Positions 25,096 to 32,978 of a stretch of 64,000 nucleotides of DNA are shown piece by piece. A program made the translations under genes and the position numbers. Location of the stretch: positions 62,001 through 126,000 of the forward strand of contig NZ_JAWLVJ010000007.1 in the NCBI RefSeq assembly GCF_033100395.1. The letters are read 5' to 3'. Within the stretch, counting starts at the first letter, position 1; the number at the start of each line of letters is the position of its first letter. The notes below the pieces were generated by a model, which had not been told where the DNA came from, did no database searches, and saw nothing but the letters and a program-made list of their open reading frames with translations. This DNA is from Terasakiella sp033100395. GTDB taxonomy: Bacteria; Pseudomonadota; Alphaproteobacteria; Rhodospirillales; Terasakiellaceae.

Positions 25096-25932
25096 GTGTT
25101 CGTGGACGCGTTATTTTCTGATCCCGTTTTTATGATGCAGATCGGGGCCGCTTTGGCCGTTACAGGTGTCGTCGCGGGTATTCTGGCAGGATTGTTGGGG
25201 GTCGGTGGCGGCATAGTGATTGTGCCTGTGCTGTTTTTTCTGTTTCAGAAATTCGGCACATCGGCGGATATGGCGATGTTTGTCGCCGTTGGGACATCGC
25301 TTGCGACCATTATTGCAACCTCTATTTCCTCTGTTCGCTCGCATCATAAAAAGGGTGGGGTGGACTGGCCTTTGTTGCGCAAATGGACACCGGGTGTGGT
25401 GATCGGTGTTGTGGCAGGCACTGTTCTGGCTTCAGCGCTTAAAGGACAGGTGCTGACCGTGATGTTTTCCATCCTTGCCTTCATCGTTTCGTTGCGAATG
25501 CTGCTGAGTTCCAAAAACGCCCATTTGGCAGAAAAACTTCCGGGTCAACCACTTGAGTTTATTTATGCTTTTATTATCGGTAGTATTTCCGTCATGATTG
25601 GGATTGGTGGGGGGAGCATTAGTGTTCCTATTCTAAATGCCTATAATGTTCCCATGCGAAAAGCGGTGGCGTGCGCATCTGGCATTGGCCTTGTGATCGC
25701 TGTTCCTGGTGCTATCGGGTTTATCGTTGCCGGGTGGGGGACAGAAGGGTTGCCGCCCGGCTCGTTTGGTTATGTTAATCTGCTGGGCTTTTGTTTGATC
25801 GTGCCGTTGACCGTGCTATGTGCGCCTTTGGGGGCGAAGATTGCGCACACAGTTAATCCAGAATTTTTGAAAAAAGGCTTTGCGGTTTTTCTTTTAATCA
25901 CCAGTATTAAAATGATGCTTGGCGCCTTTTAA
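25096..25932 (+). CDS. TauE/SafE family sulfite/organic-anion exporter
   Basis: A 278-residue membrane protein with about eight hydrophobic segments. Each half carries the glycine-rich signature of the family: GILAGLLGVGGGIVIVPVLF near residue 35 and MIGIGGGSISVPIL near 170. Members export sulfite, sulfoacetate or related anions, or import some substrates. No sulfur-metabolism gene is adjacent, so the substrate is open. The start is a GTG at 25096 (another GTG two codons later is possible). It is divergent from the Na/Pi transporter across about 150 bp. Confidence 0.88.
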   Translation: MFVDALFSDPVFMMQIGAALAVTGVVAGILAGLLGVGGGIVIVPVLFFLFQKFGTSADMAMFVAVGTSLATIIATSISSVRSHHKKGGVDWPLLRKWTPGVVIGVVAGTVLASALKGQVLTVMFSILAFIVSLRMLLSSKNAHLAEKLPGQPLEFIYAFIIGSISVMIGIGGGSISVPILNAYNVPMRKAVACASGIGLVIAVPGAIGFIVAGWGTEGLPPGSFGYVNLLGFCLIVPLTVLCAPLGAKIAHTVNPEFLKKGFAVFLLITSIKMMLGAF

Positions 25933-26055
25933 AGCGGCAGCTTTTTTCGTCCATGCCCAAGAGAAAGCTTTGAAATGATGTTTGTTTTGGGCTAACGTAT
26001 TTATAAATCGAAGATTGGGCGCCAGCCCGGATAGTCATAATAAGGAGTTTACGCA

Positions 26056-26985
26056 ATGGGGGATAAGTTTCGGTTAGTCACACGAAGCGATTTTGATGGT
26101 TTGGTTTGTGCAGTTCTGCTCAAAAAAATGGACCTCATTGACGATATTACATTTGTTCACCCAAAAGACATGCAGGATGGCAAGGTTGCGATTTCGGATC
26201 GTGATATCACCACAAACCTGCCATATGTTGAAGGTGTGCATCTTGCCTTTGACCACCACCTTAGTGAAACCTTGCGTGTGGAAGATAACCCGGCCAACCA
26301 TGTGATTGACCCGGAAGCCCCATCAGCAGCCCGCGTGGTCTGGAAATATTACGGTGGCCACGGTGAATTCCCGCCAAGCTGGGATGAGATGATGGAAGCG
26401 GTGGATAAAGGCGATGCAGCCCGTTTCAACCGCGAAGAAATCCTGAAATCCGAAGACTGGGTGCTGCTGAACTTCCTGATGGATGCACGCACAGGTCTGG
26501 GCCGTTTCCGTGAATTCCGCATTTCAAACTATCAGTTGATGATGGACCTGATTGACAGCTGTGCCAGCATGTCGATCAAGGAAATCCTGGAACTGCCAGA
26601 CGTTAAAGAACGTGTGGATATGTACAAGGAACATGAGCCGAAGTTCATCGATCAACTGAAAAAATGTACCAAAATCCATGATAATGTGGCGGTTCTGGAC
26701 CTGCGTGAAGAAGAGATCATTTATACGGGCAACCGCTTTATGATCTATGCGCTCTATCCAGATACCAACATTTCTATCCACGTTTTATGGGGCCTGAAAA
26801 AGCAAAACACGGTCTTTGCCTGTGGTAAGTCGATCCTGAACAAAGGATCCGGCACAAATGTGGGTGAACTGATGCTGAAATATGATGGCGGTGGGCATGA
26901 AAATGCCGGGACCTGTCAGGTACCAAACGATAAGGCTGTTGAAACATTGGATGCTTTGATCAAGCAGATGAATGCTGACGGCTAA
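26056..26985 (+). CDS. DHH-family phosphoesterase (exopolyphosphatase-like)
   Basis: A 309-residue cytoplasmic protein of the DHH superfamily. The metal site motifs are visible: TRSDFDGLVCA near residue 10, the DHH triad in FDHHLSET near residue 73, and the C-terminal DHHA1-like GGGHENAGTCQV near residue 285. Members hydrolyse polyphosphate, short RNAs or cyclic dinucleotides; this one resembles proteins annotated as exopolyphosphatase-related, but I cannot choose among substrates. It has a good leader (TAAGGAG before the ATG) and its own terminator, so it is probably monocistronic. Confidence 0.85.
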   Translation: MGDKFRLVTRSDFDGLVCAVLLKKMDLIDDITFVHPKDMQDGKVAISDRDITTNLPYVEGVHLAFDHHLSETLRVEDNPANHVIDPEAPSAARVVWKYYGGHGEFPPSWDEMMEAVDKGDAARFNREEILKSEDWVLLNFLMDARTGLGRFREFRISNYQLMMDLIDSCASMSIKEILELPDVKERVDMYKEHEPKFIDQLKKCTKIHDNVAVLDLREEEIIYTGNRFMIYALYPDTNISIHVLWGLKKQNTVFACGKSILNKGSGTNVGELMLKYDGGGHENAGTCQVPNDKAVETLDALIKQMNADG

Positions 26986-27005
26986 ACCAAAGCTTTTTTA
27001 AGATA

Positions 27006-27047
27006 AAAGCAGGCTCCTGAGCATGTCGGGAGCCTGCTTTATTTTTC
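27006..27047 (+). terminator. terminator after the DHH phosphoesterase
   Basis: AAAGCAGGCTCC (27006-27017) pairs perfectly with GGAGCCTGCTTT (27029-27040) over an 11-base loop, followed by ATTTTT. Confidence 0.92.
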
Positions 27048-27113
27048 AACCATTGAGAAAAAGTTGTTTTTACCCCATATTTAAAGAAAGCAACTAATGA
27101 AAGCCGCCCTTCA

Positions 27114-28709
27114 ATGAAAATCTGGCCCCGCCTTCCGTCTGTTTTGATGATTGTCCTGACCATTGCCGTGGGCAGTGTCTTCTTGCGTGGATGCGCAATT
27201 GATGAGGGGCCTGTCGGGCGCTGGATGTCTTCACTGACCGGAACTCATGGTTTGCCAAAAGAAGCGGTGGAAGATCTGGCGCGTTTTCGTGAAGTTTATG
27301 ACCAGAAATCCATTGAAAATGAAGATGCGCGTGATGACCAGTTCAAGCAATTTGTGGACGGTTTCAAGGTGGTGCGTCGCCACTATGTGAAAGAAGTTTC
27401 AGATAAAGACTTGCTGACCTATGCCATTGACGGTTTGGTGGCAGGTGATACCAAGTGGCTGGAAGAAGAAGACGGCACACCAAAAGGCAAGGCAAATCCT
27501 GCCAAGGTCGTCGAAGTGGCCCTGGATGCCATGACCAAAAAGCTGGACCCCCATTCCAGCTATATGACCGCAGAAGAATTTCAGGAACTGATGGTGGATA
27601 CGCAAGGCGAATTTGGCGGTCTGGGTATTGAGGTTCAGAAAACCGATGATTTCCTGAAAGTGGTTTCTCCCATCGAAGGCACACCGGCCGATAAAGCTGG
27701 TCTGAAACCCAATGACCATATCACCCATGTGGAAGGGGTATCCATCAAAGACTGGACGCTGATGAAGATCGTTCGTCAGTTGCGCGGCAAGCCGGGTACA
27801 CCCATTACGGTGACGGTGGAGCGGGAAAATGAAAAGCCGTTTGATGTGACCATCGTGCGCGATATCATTCAGGTTCGTGCCGTGCGTCATGCGCTTTACG
27901 ATGATTATCTGCATCTGCGCATCAGTTCGTTTTCAGAACGTCTGGAAAGTGACGTGCGTAAGGCCTTTGACGATGCCCGTGACCAGATCGGCGATGGCCT
28001 GAAAGGCGTTGTCCTTGATCTGCGTAATAACCCGGGTGGTCTGTTGCAGCAGTCGGTCGCGCTAAGTGATATCTTCTTGAACGATGTGGATGTTGTTTCC
28101 ATTCGCGGGCGCGGGGAAGATCAGGTGCGTAATTATGGCGCCAGTGATGGTGATCTGGCTGAAGGCTTGCCTGTTGTTGTGCTAATCAATGGTGGATCAG
28201 CCTCGGCTTCTGAGATTGTTTCAGGCGCGTTGCAGGATCATAATCGTGCTATCCTGATGGGGCGCAGAACTTTTGGTAAAGGTTCTGTTCAGACCATCAT
28301 GCCGTTGATGCGCGAAGGGGCCATGCGCCTGACCACATCGCTTTATTATCTGCCATCGGGTCGTACCATTCAGCAAGTTGGTGTCGCGCCGGACATTCGC
28401 CTTGATCTGCCTGAGAAAAAGGAAGAAGAGGTTACGGCCAAGGAAGGTGAAGAAGACGGTAAAGCAAATAACGCTGAACATAACTTCAACGCCTCGCGCG
28501 AAGCAGACCTGCCTAACGTTTTGAGCGCACGCATTCTCGCCAAAGACAATCTGCATGATAAAGAAGGCGTGCTGGGCAATACCTCTATCGATGCCTGCCC
28601 GGAAATAGGCATCCGCAAGGATAAAGAATTGGGCTGCGCGATTGAATTTCTCAAAGCAGGGTCAGCGAAAAAGTTTTTGGCAGGTGTTAGTTTGGACGGC
28701 AGGGGTTAA
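27114..28709 (+). CDS. ctpA: S41-family carboxy-terminal processing protease
   Basis: A 531-residue exported or membrane-anchored protease. Residues about 8-27 are a hydrophobic signal or anchor ending in RGCA, which could be a lipobox. A PDZ domain spans roughly 160-245 (GGLGIEVQKTDDFLKVVSPI). The peptidase core has RNNPGGLL, the serine motif GGSASASE from residue 360 and the lysine-bearing FGKGSVQ about 25 residues later, the Ser-Lys pair of the family. It cleaves C-termini of periplasmic proteins. The C-terminal 80 residues include an acidic, lysine-rich linker (EKKEEEVTAKEGEEDG). Its stop is three bases from the convergent RTX gene. Confidence 0.93.
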   Translation: MKIWPRLPSVLMIVLTIAVGSVFLRGCAIDEGPVGRWMSSLTGTHGLPKEAVEDLARFREVYDQKSIENEDARDDQFKQFVDGFKVVRRHYVKEVSDKDLLTYAIDGLVAGDTKWLEEEDGTPKGKANPAKVVEVALDAMTKKLDPHSSYMTAEEFQELMVDTQGEFGGLGIEVQKTDDFLKVVSPIEGTPADKAGLKPNDHITHVEGVSIKDWTLMKIVRQLRGKPGTPITVTVERENEKPFDVTIVRDIIQVRAVRHALYDDYLHLRISSFSERLESDVRKAFDDARDQIGDGLKGVVLDLRNNPGGLLQQSVALSDIFLNDVDVVSIRGRGEDQVRNYGASDGDLAEGLPVVVLINGGSASASEIVSGALQDHNRAILMGRRTFGKGSVQTIMPLMREGAMRLTTSLYYLPSGRTIQQVGVAPDIRLDLPEKKEEEVTAKEGEEDGKANNAEHNFNASREADLPNVLSARILAKDNLHDKEGVLGNTSIDACPEIGIRKDKELGCAIEFLKAGSAKKFLAGVSLDGRG

Positions 28710-28712
28710 GGA

Positions 28713-31700
28713 TTAGTCCAAACCACCAACTTTTTGAAGGTGAATGGTAAACGTGTTGCTATTTTCTGTACCTGTATAGGTCTCATAACCACTTACCTGA
28801 TCTGCTTGTAATGTAAAGGCCGGGTCCAAGTTAACGGTATCATTCGCATCTCTATCAATAAAGAGTGCCGTTGCACCTGAGGCATCACCAGTTAGGTTTG
28901 CCAAAACACTGCCCCCAAATGTGAAATTGGCAGCTGCATTGGTGAAATCCAATTTCTCAATATTGGTCGTGTTAAAATTACCAGCTAGTGCGGTCATCGT
29001 TACATCGCTATCGAAAACAAGTGTATCAGACCCTGTTCCACCATCAAGGATCAGGTTGTTGAACTGGCTTGCGTTGTGAATACGGATAGTATCATCGTCA
29101 GCACCACCCGAATAGGAACCTGTACTAACGGAAGAAGCAATGGTTAGTGTATCATTACCTGATCCGCCATCCGCTTTGGATGCACTTGCCCCAAGTGTGA
29201 AAATGTCAATGCCGCCACCACCCATCAGTGTCCCAATGACGGCTGCATTGATGATGAAATCATCACTTCCATTACCACCGTCAAAATCACCTGTGAAAGA
29301 AGATGTCACGGTAAAGTCATCATTGCCATCCCCAGCGGAAATGGTTCCAACTGTGTTTGTACCTGTGGATGATGTGATCACATCATTGCCAAAACCTGTG
29401 TTGATCTGATTAATGTCAGAGGCACTGGAAAGTGTGATTGTATCGGCTTGGAAGCTTGTCTCCAGAATTTCAAATCCTGTGAAGGTATCTGTCCCGCCGC
29501 CAGAGGTAAGGCTGCCACTGGAACCGCTTACTGTTAAATCGACTGTTGTCGAGTTGGTTGCGTCATAAACGGTTAGGGTATCTGTACCTGACCCACCGTC
29601 AAAGGTGTCATTATCACTGTCTTGAATATAGATGACTTTATCTGTTCCGCCATCAGCGGTGACAACATCGACACCGGTACTGTTTGTGATGGTGTCATTC
29701 CCTGTGCTGCCGATCAGCGAGGTCCCTAATCCTGTAAAACCAGAGAAAGTTCCGCTGCCTGAAATTGCAATGGCGGCTGTGTCGCTTACATTCAGGCTTT
29801 TGCTGCTGTTTGTAAAGACATGATATCCACTGCCTGTTGTGCTATAGCTGAAATCACCAGCCGCAAGGGTTACTTTATCACCAGCATCAGCATTAAAGGT
29901 CAGGTTTGATCCTGTCAAAACATTGCCAAAACCTTCATCGTCAATAGAGATATTAACATTTACGCTGGTATTTGAGATGTTAAAAACTTCAAATTCATGA
30001 AATTTGGTGTTTCCAGCTGTTAAGTCAAGGCTGGTCATACTTGTGTCATTGAAAGTGACTGTATCGGAATCACTATTCGTTTCCCCTTCCGTACCGCCAG
30101 AGATGCTGTCTATGGACGACAGATGCGAATAATCAGTGATGATGACATTGTCGTCTGCTTCACCCATGATAATATTTTCAAAGCCGTCAAAGACGTCATT
30201 TCCAGCGCCGGAAGCTGTGTAATTAATCGTTCCTGCACCTGCGGCTGTCAGGGTCAGATTGTTTTGATAGAGGATTTCCAGATTGTCCCCTTCAGTTTGT
30301 GACCCACCGGAAAAGCTGTCGGAATAGGCGTCGTTCAGCGAATAAACGGTGTCATTGTCATCGCCTGCTGCAATAATGTCTGCGCCAGCTTCATCATGTA
30401 ATGTATCATTACCTGCGCCACCATCAAGACTATCGTCGCCTGTACCACCTTTTAACGTGTCAGCACCGCTGCCGCCTGTGATGGTATCATTACCTGTACC
30501 GCCGACAAGGGAGTCGTTTCCGCCTTCACCATTGATAATATCGTCTCCCGTGCCACCATCAATCGTGTCATTACCTGTGCCGCCGCTTACAGTATCATTA
30601 CCCGTTCCTGCATCAACGATATCTGCGTCTGAACCGCTGTTAATGGTGTCGTTACCAATGCCGCCGTATATATGATCAAGTCCATTGCCGCCATAAATTA
30701 AATCATCACCAGCTTGGCCGTAGATGTAATCCGCGCCGACACCGCCATCCAAGGTGTCGTTTCCACCTGTTGCGTCATTGCCATAGGAATCGCCGTATAT
30801 GGTATCGGCCCCCATGCCGCCTGCGATGATATCATTGCCCAAGCCACCTTCAATTCGGTCATTTCCGCCGGAGGATTCATCTCCAAGGCTGACACCAAAA
30901 TGCGTTTCAAGTTCTGCAAAATCATCACTTAAGTCAACCGTGTCATAAGAAGAAACGACGATATCCCCGTGAATAATGTCATTACCTGTTCCGCCCAAGA
31001 TGGAATCTGCACCATTTCCGCCAGAGATGACATCATCTCCGCTATATCCATAAATGGTGTCGTTGCCTGCAAATCCGGCAATGCCTTGGTTCTGACTGTT
31101 GTCATTACCAAGGGGATTGTCGATACCTGATGTGCCCTCTATAAATTCTGTTAACCCATCAAGAGTTTCAGTGATCGTTTGTTTTTTGATGATGTCAGCT
31201 CGAATTTCCTCGATGATTTTTCCGATTGCTTTGACAAGCGCGATGATCTTAACGGGGGGGATGAAAATTGGTGTGATTGGTTCCGGGATGAAAATGTTAA
31301 CAGGTTCTGCATTATCAAGGATAAGGATTTCTTCCCCACCCTCTCCGGTTCCTTCGCCTTGTTGTTCACCTTCTCCGGTTCCTTCACCCTGTTGTTCAGC
31401 TTCTTCTGCAGCTGCTTCTTCTGCTTTGCGTTCGGCAGCTCGTTCTCTTGTGTTTCGAACGACTTGAAGAACCTTCGAGCCAAAGGACCCTGTAATTTGG
31501 ACTGAGGAGATAATTATGGGCTGACTTGGGGCAGACGTGAAGGAGATGATTGCCGTGAATTGATTAGGCTGGTTAAGGATAACTGTTCCCGCCCCATTGG
31601 TCATGACCAATTCACCCGTAAGGCCATTGTCTTCCTGCAGCAAGGCCGCTTCCATGGGGCCTTCACCTGATTGCTTGATCACCCCTTGGGTGCCACGAAT

Positions 31701-32336
31701 ACCGATGGTGGCAACGGGGGTGGTGATGGCCATGGCGTCCGGGTTGGCTTTGGCGATCTGGCCGGAAACGAACGAAAAGACACCACTTGTCAGGGTGGAA
31801 CTGAATGCCCCATCGCCTGTATCCGGGTCATAGACCATTTCATCCAGGACGATTTCCCCGTCTTCATCCAGAGAAAAGGTGCTTTCATCTTTAAAGGTAA
31901 TGCCGACGCTGGCACCGCTGGCGGTGCGGATGACATCGCCTTCAAAAACAGGGTCGCCCACATTCAATGTAACGTTTGTACCGTCCGCGCGAAGGGCTGT
32001 GATACTCCCTTCTGCGGTTTCAATCTGTCCGATGTTTTCTATTTGATTGGGGGTTGCTTGTGCGTAAGCACCAGGCGTGAGAGAACCAGAAAGCTTTTGG
32101 GCAAGCTCAAACGGGATATGGCCGTCACCAATATTCAATCCCTTGGGCTGATTAACATAGAAATCAGTGATCAGCAGCTTTTCACCCGTGCGGCCTGTCA
32201 GGATCAGGTCAGGACCAATGGTTTCGTAACCGCCGATTGCGACGTTGAAGCCTGCAGGGAGATCAATACTGTCTTTGGTTTGTGAGGAGAGCACGTAATC
32301 AAAGTCAGCATGAGAGTGCTGTGATGAATATGCCAT
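28713..32336 (-). CDS. FecR-domain and RTX-repeat protein, probably secreted by a type I system
   Basis: A 1207-residue acidic protein with no signal peptide. Residues about 100-250 form a FecR-like domain (GDPVFEGDVIRTASGASVGI, ATIGIRGTQGVI). Residues about 300-335 are a low-complexity EQQGEGTGEG linker. About 415-650 carry tandem RTX nonapeptides (GGxGxDxIx, for example GGTGNDTIDGGTGDDIING) that bind calcium. The rest is a repetitive beta-rich region with further RTX-like blocks (SGGTEGETNSDSDTVTFND). This FecR-RTX layout is common in adhesins and surface proteins exported by type I secretion; no secretion genes are in the window. It is divergent from a tandem small-RNA locus and a hybrid kinase. 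Confidence 0.85.
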   Translation of the reverse strand: MAYSSQHSHADFDYVLSSQTKDSIDLPAGFNVAIGGYETIGPDLILTGRTGEKLLITDFYVNQPKGLNIGDGHIPFELAQKLSGSLTPGAYAQATPNQIENIGQIETAEGSITALRADGTNVTLNVGDPVFEGDVIRTASGASVGITFKDESTFSLDEDGEIVLDEMVYDPDTGDGAFSSTLTSGVFSFVSGQIAKANPDAMAITTPVATIGIRGTQGVIKQSGEGPMEAALLQEDNGLTGELVMTNGAGTVILNQPNQFTAIISFTSAPSQPIIISSVQITGSFGSKVLQVVRNTRERAAERKAEEAAAEEAEQQGEGTGEGEQQGEGTGEGGEEILILDNAEPVNIFIPEPITPIFIPPVKIIALVKAIGKIIEEIRADIIKKQTITETLDGLTEFIEGTSGIDNPLGNDNSQNQGIAGFAGNDTIYGYSGDDVISGGNGADSILGGTGNDIIHGDIVVSSYDTVDLSDDFAELETHFGVSLGDESSGGNDRIEGGLGNDIIAGGMGADTIYGDSYGNDATGGNDTLDGGVGADYIYGQAGDDLIYGGNGLDHIYGGIGNDTINSGSDADIVDAGTGNDTVSGGTGNDTIDGGTGDDIINGEGGNDSLVGGTGNDTITGGSGADTLKGGTGDDSLDGGAGNDTLHDEAGADIIAAGDDNDTVYSLNDAYSDSFSGGSQTEGDNLEILYQNNLTLTAAGAGTINYTASGAGNDVFDGFENIIMGEADDNVIITDYSHLSSIDSISGGTEGETNSDSDTVTFNDTSMTSLDLTAGNTKFHEFEVFNISNTSVNVNISIDDEGFGNVLTGSNLTFNADAGDKVTLAAGDFSYSTTGSGYHVFTNSSKSLNVSDTAAIAISGSGTFSGFTGLGTSLIGSTGNDTITNSTGVDVVTADGGTDKVIYIQDSDNDTFDGGSGTDTLTVYDATNSTTVDLTVSGSSGSLTSGGGTDTFTGFEILETSFQADTITLSSASDINQINTGFGNDVITSSTGTNTVGTISAGDGNDDFTVTSSFTGDFDGGNGSDDFIINAAVIGTLMGGGGIDIFTLGASASKADGGSGNDTLTIASSVSTGSYSGGADDDTIRIHNASQFNNLILDGGTGSDTLVFDSDVTMTALAGNFNTTNIEKLDFTNAAANFTFGGSVLANLTGDASGATALFIDRDANDTVNLDPAFTLQADQVSGYETYTGTENSNTFTIHLQKVGGLD

Positions 32337-32481
32337 TTTGGGTTGTCCGGGTTATCAAACAAGAATTCTTATACGATAGTATAGGTGCTATTTCTAGTTA
32401 TTTTTATGTGTACTTATATAGAACCTATGAAAACTAAGATGTGATGGACGTCACACCCTTGTCATAAAAAATATTTTCAAT

Positions 32482-32499
32482 TTCACCCATATGGGTGAA
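32482..32499. promoter_or_regulatory. 18 bp perfect palindrome, copy A
   Basis: TTCACCCATATGGGTGAA is a perfect inverted repeat centred on AT, the form expected for a dimeric regulator such as a LuxR/NarL-type protein. It lies 52 bp before the conserved sRNA core of copy A and could also influence the divergent RTX promoter. The same 18 bases recur at 32727-32744. Confidence 0.7.
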
Positions 32500-32533
32500 G
32501 GCAAGGGCAAAAGTATAGGGCATAGTGTTTCTT

Positions 32534-32620
32534 AGTTCTCCAATATGGGGTTCTGAGTACGACGTAGTTTCTCGGCGGACTTGGGGTGATAAAACTTTAG
32601 CGTTTATCACCCTTTTTTTT
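32534..32620 (+). ncRNA. candidate small RNA, copy A
   Basis: The proposed transcript begins near AGTTCTCC (32534), includes the core GGGGTTCTGAGTACGACGTA followed by GTTTCTCGGCGGACTTGG, and ends in a rho-independent terminator: GGGTGATAAA (32584-32593) paired with TTTATCACCC (32603-32612), then eight T. It has no open frame with a ribosome site. The 47 bases from 32547 to 32593 are identical in copy B while flanking sequence differs, which suggests selection on the RNA. Upstream, ATAGGGCAT is shared with copy B and may be part of the promoter. The exact 5' end is inferred. Confidence 0.7.
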
Positions 32621-32726
32621 GTTCAGCGCTCAATGTTTATTTTTGGGTGATTGAAAAGGGTTTTTGATCGCCTATAACGTTCAAGATGACACGTTTTTCT
32701 ATAATTTTATGAAAAAAATGACCTGT

Positions 32727-32744
32727 TTCACCCATATGGGTGAA
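32727..32744. promoter_or_regulatory. 18 bp perfect palindrome, copy B
   Basis: Identical to the palindrome at 32482-32499 and placed 51 bp before the conserved core of copy B, against 52 bp in copy A. Conservation of sequence and distance supports a regulator site that controls both small RNAs. An isolated GGGTGA half-site lies at 32645-32650. Confidence 0.7.
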
Positions 32745-32777
32745 GTCGCTTACGCATGAATAGGGCATGATCTTTTC

Positions 32778-32865
32778 AGTTCTCCATTTTGGGGTTCTGA
32801 GTACGACGTAGTTTCTCGGCGGACTTGGGGTGATAAAGCTTTCGCATTATCACCCTTTTTTTTTT
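32778..32865 (+). ncRNA. candidate small RNA, copy B
   Basis: Second copy of the tandem unit. The core at 32791-32837 is identical to copy A over 47 bases. The terminator stem is the same nine pairs GGGTGATAA/TTATCACCC, but its inner part differs (GC-TTTC-GC instead of the copy A loop), so the fold is kept while loop sequence changed. At least ten T follow. The segment CCATTTTGGG at 32784-32793 is unique to this copy and is complementary to the start-codon region of the divergent RTX mRNA. The function is unknown; I recognise no described RNA family. Confidence 0.7.
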
Positions 32866-32866
32866 G

Positions 32867-32912
32867 ACAGTTGGGGGATGATAAAGCTTTTGCGTTTATC
32901 GTCCTTTTTTTT
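32867..32912 (+). terminator. degenerate third copy of the sRNA terminator
   Basis: GGATGATAAA (32876-32885) pairs with TTTATCGTCC (32895-32904), followed by eight T. The preceding bases GACAGTTGGGG resemble GGACTTGGGG of the core, so this looks like a partial duplication of the 3' end of the small RNA unit. It would also stop readthrough into the kinase gene. Confidence 0.75.
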
Positions 32913-32978
32913 GTTCAATTTTAAAGTTCGGGTGCTACTATCACATGTCGTTAATCTGTTGAGGGTGTTGATCAAAGT

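Larger units (their letters stand above)
32337..32978. other. 642 bp gap holding a tandem repeat with two sRNA-like genes
   Basis: No protein gene is convincing in this gap. It contains two copies of a unit of about 140 bp (32480-32620 and 32725-32866), each made of an 18 bp palindrome, a conserved spacer with ATAGGGCAT, a 47 bp identical core and a terminator. A third, partial copy follows at 32867-32912. Details are given in the separate entries. Confidence 0.85.

Noticed and set aside
25931..25948. Short hairpin AAAGC-GGCA-GCTTT with T-tract after the TauE/SafE gene
   Set aside because: Only five A+T-rich pairs and it overlaps the stop codon; too weak to call a terminator.
28713..32336. 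Dense short repeats resembling a repeat array or CRISPR
   Set aside because: They are in-frame RTX nonapeptide codons inside a continuous 1207-codon gene, without uniform repeat-spacer structure.
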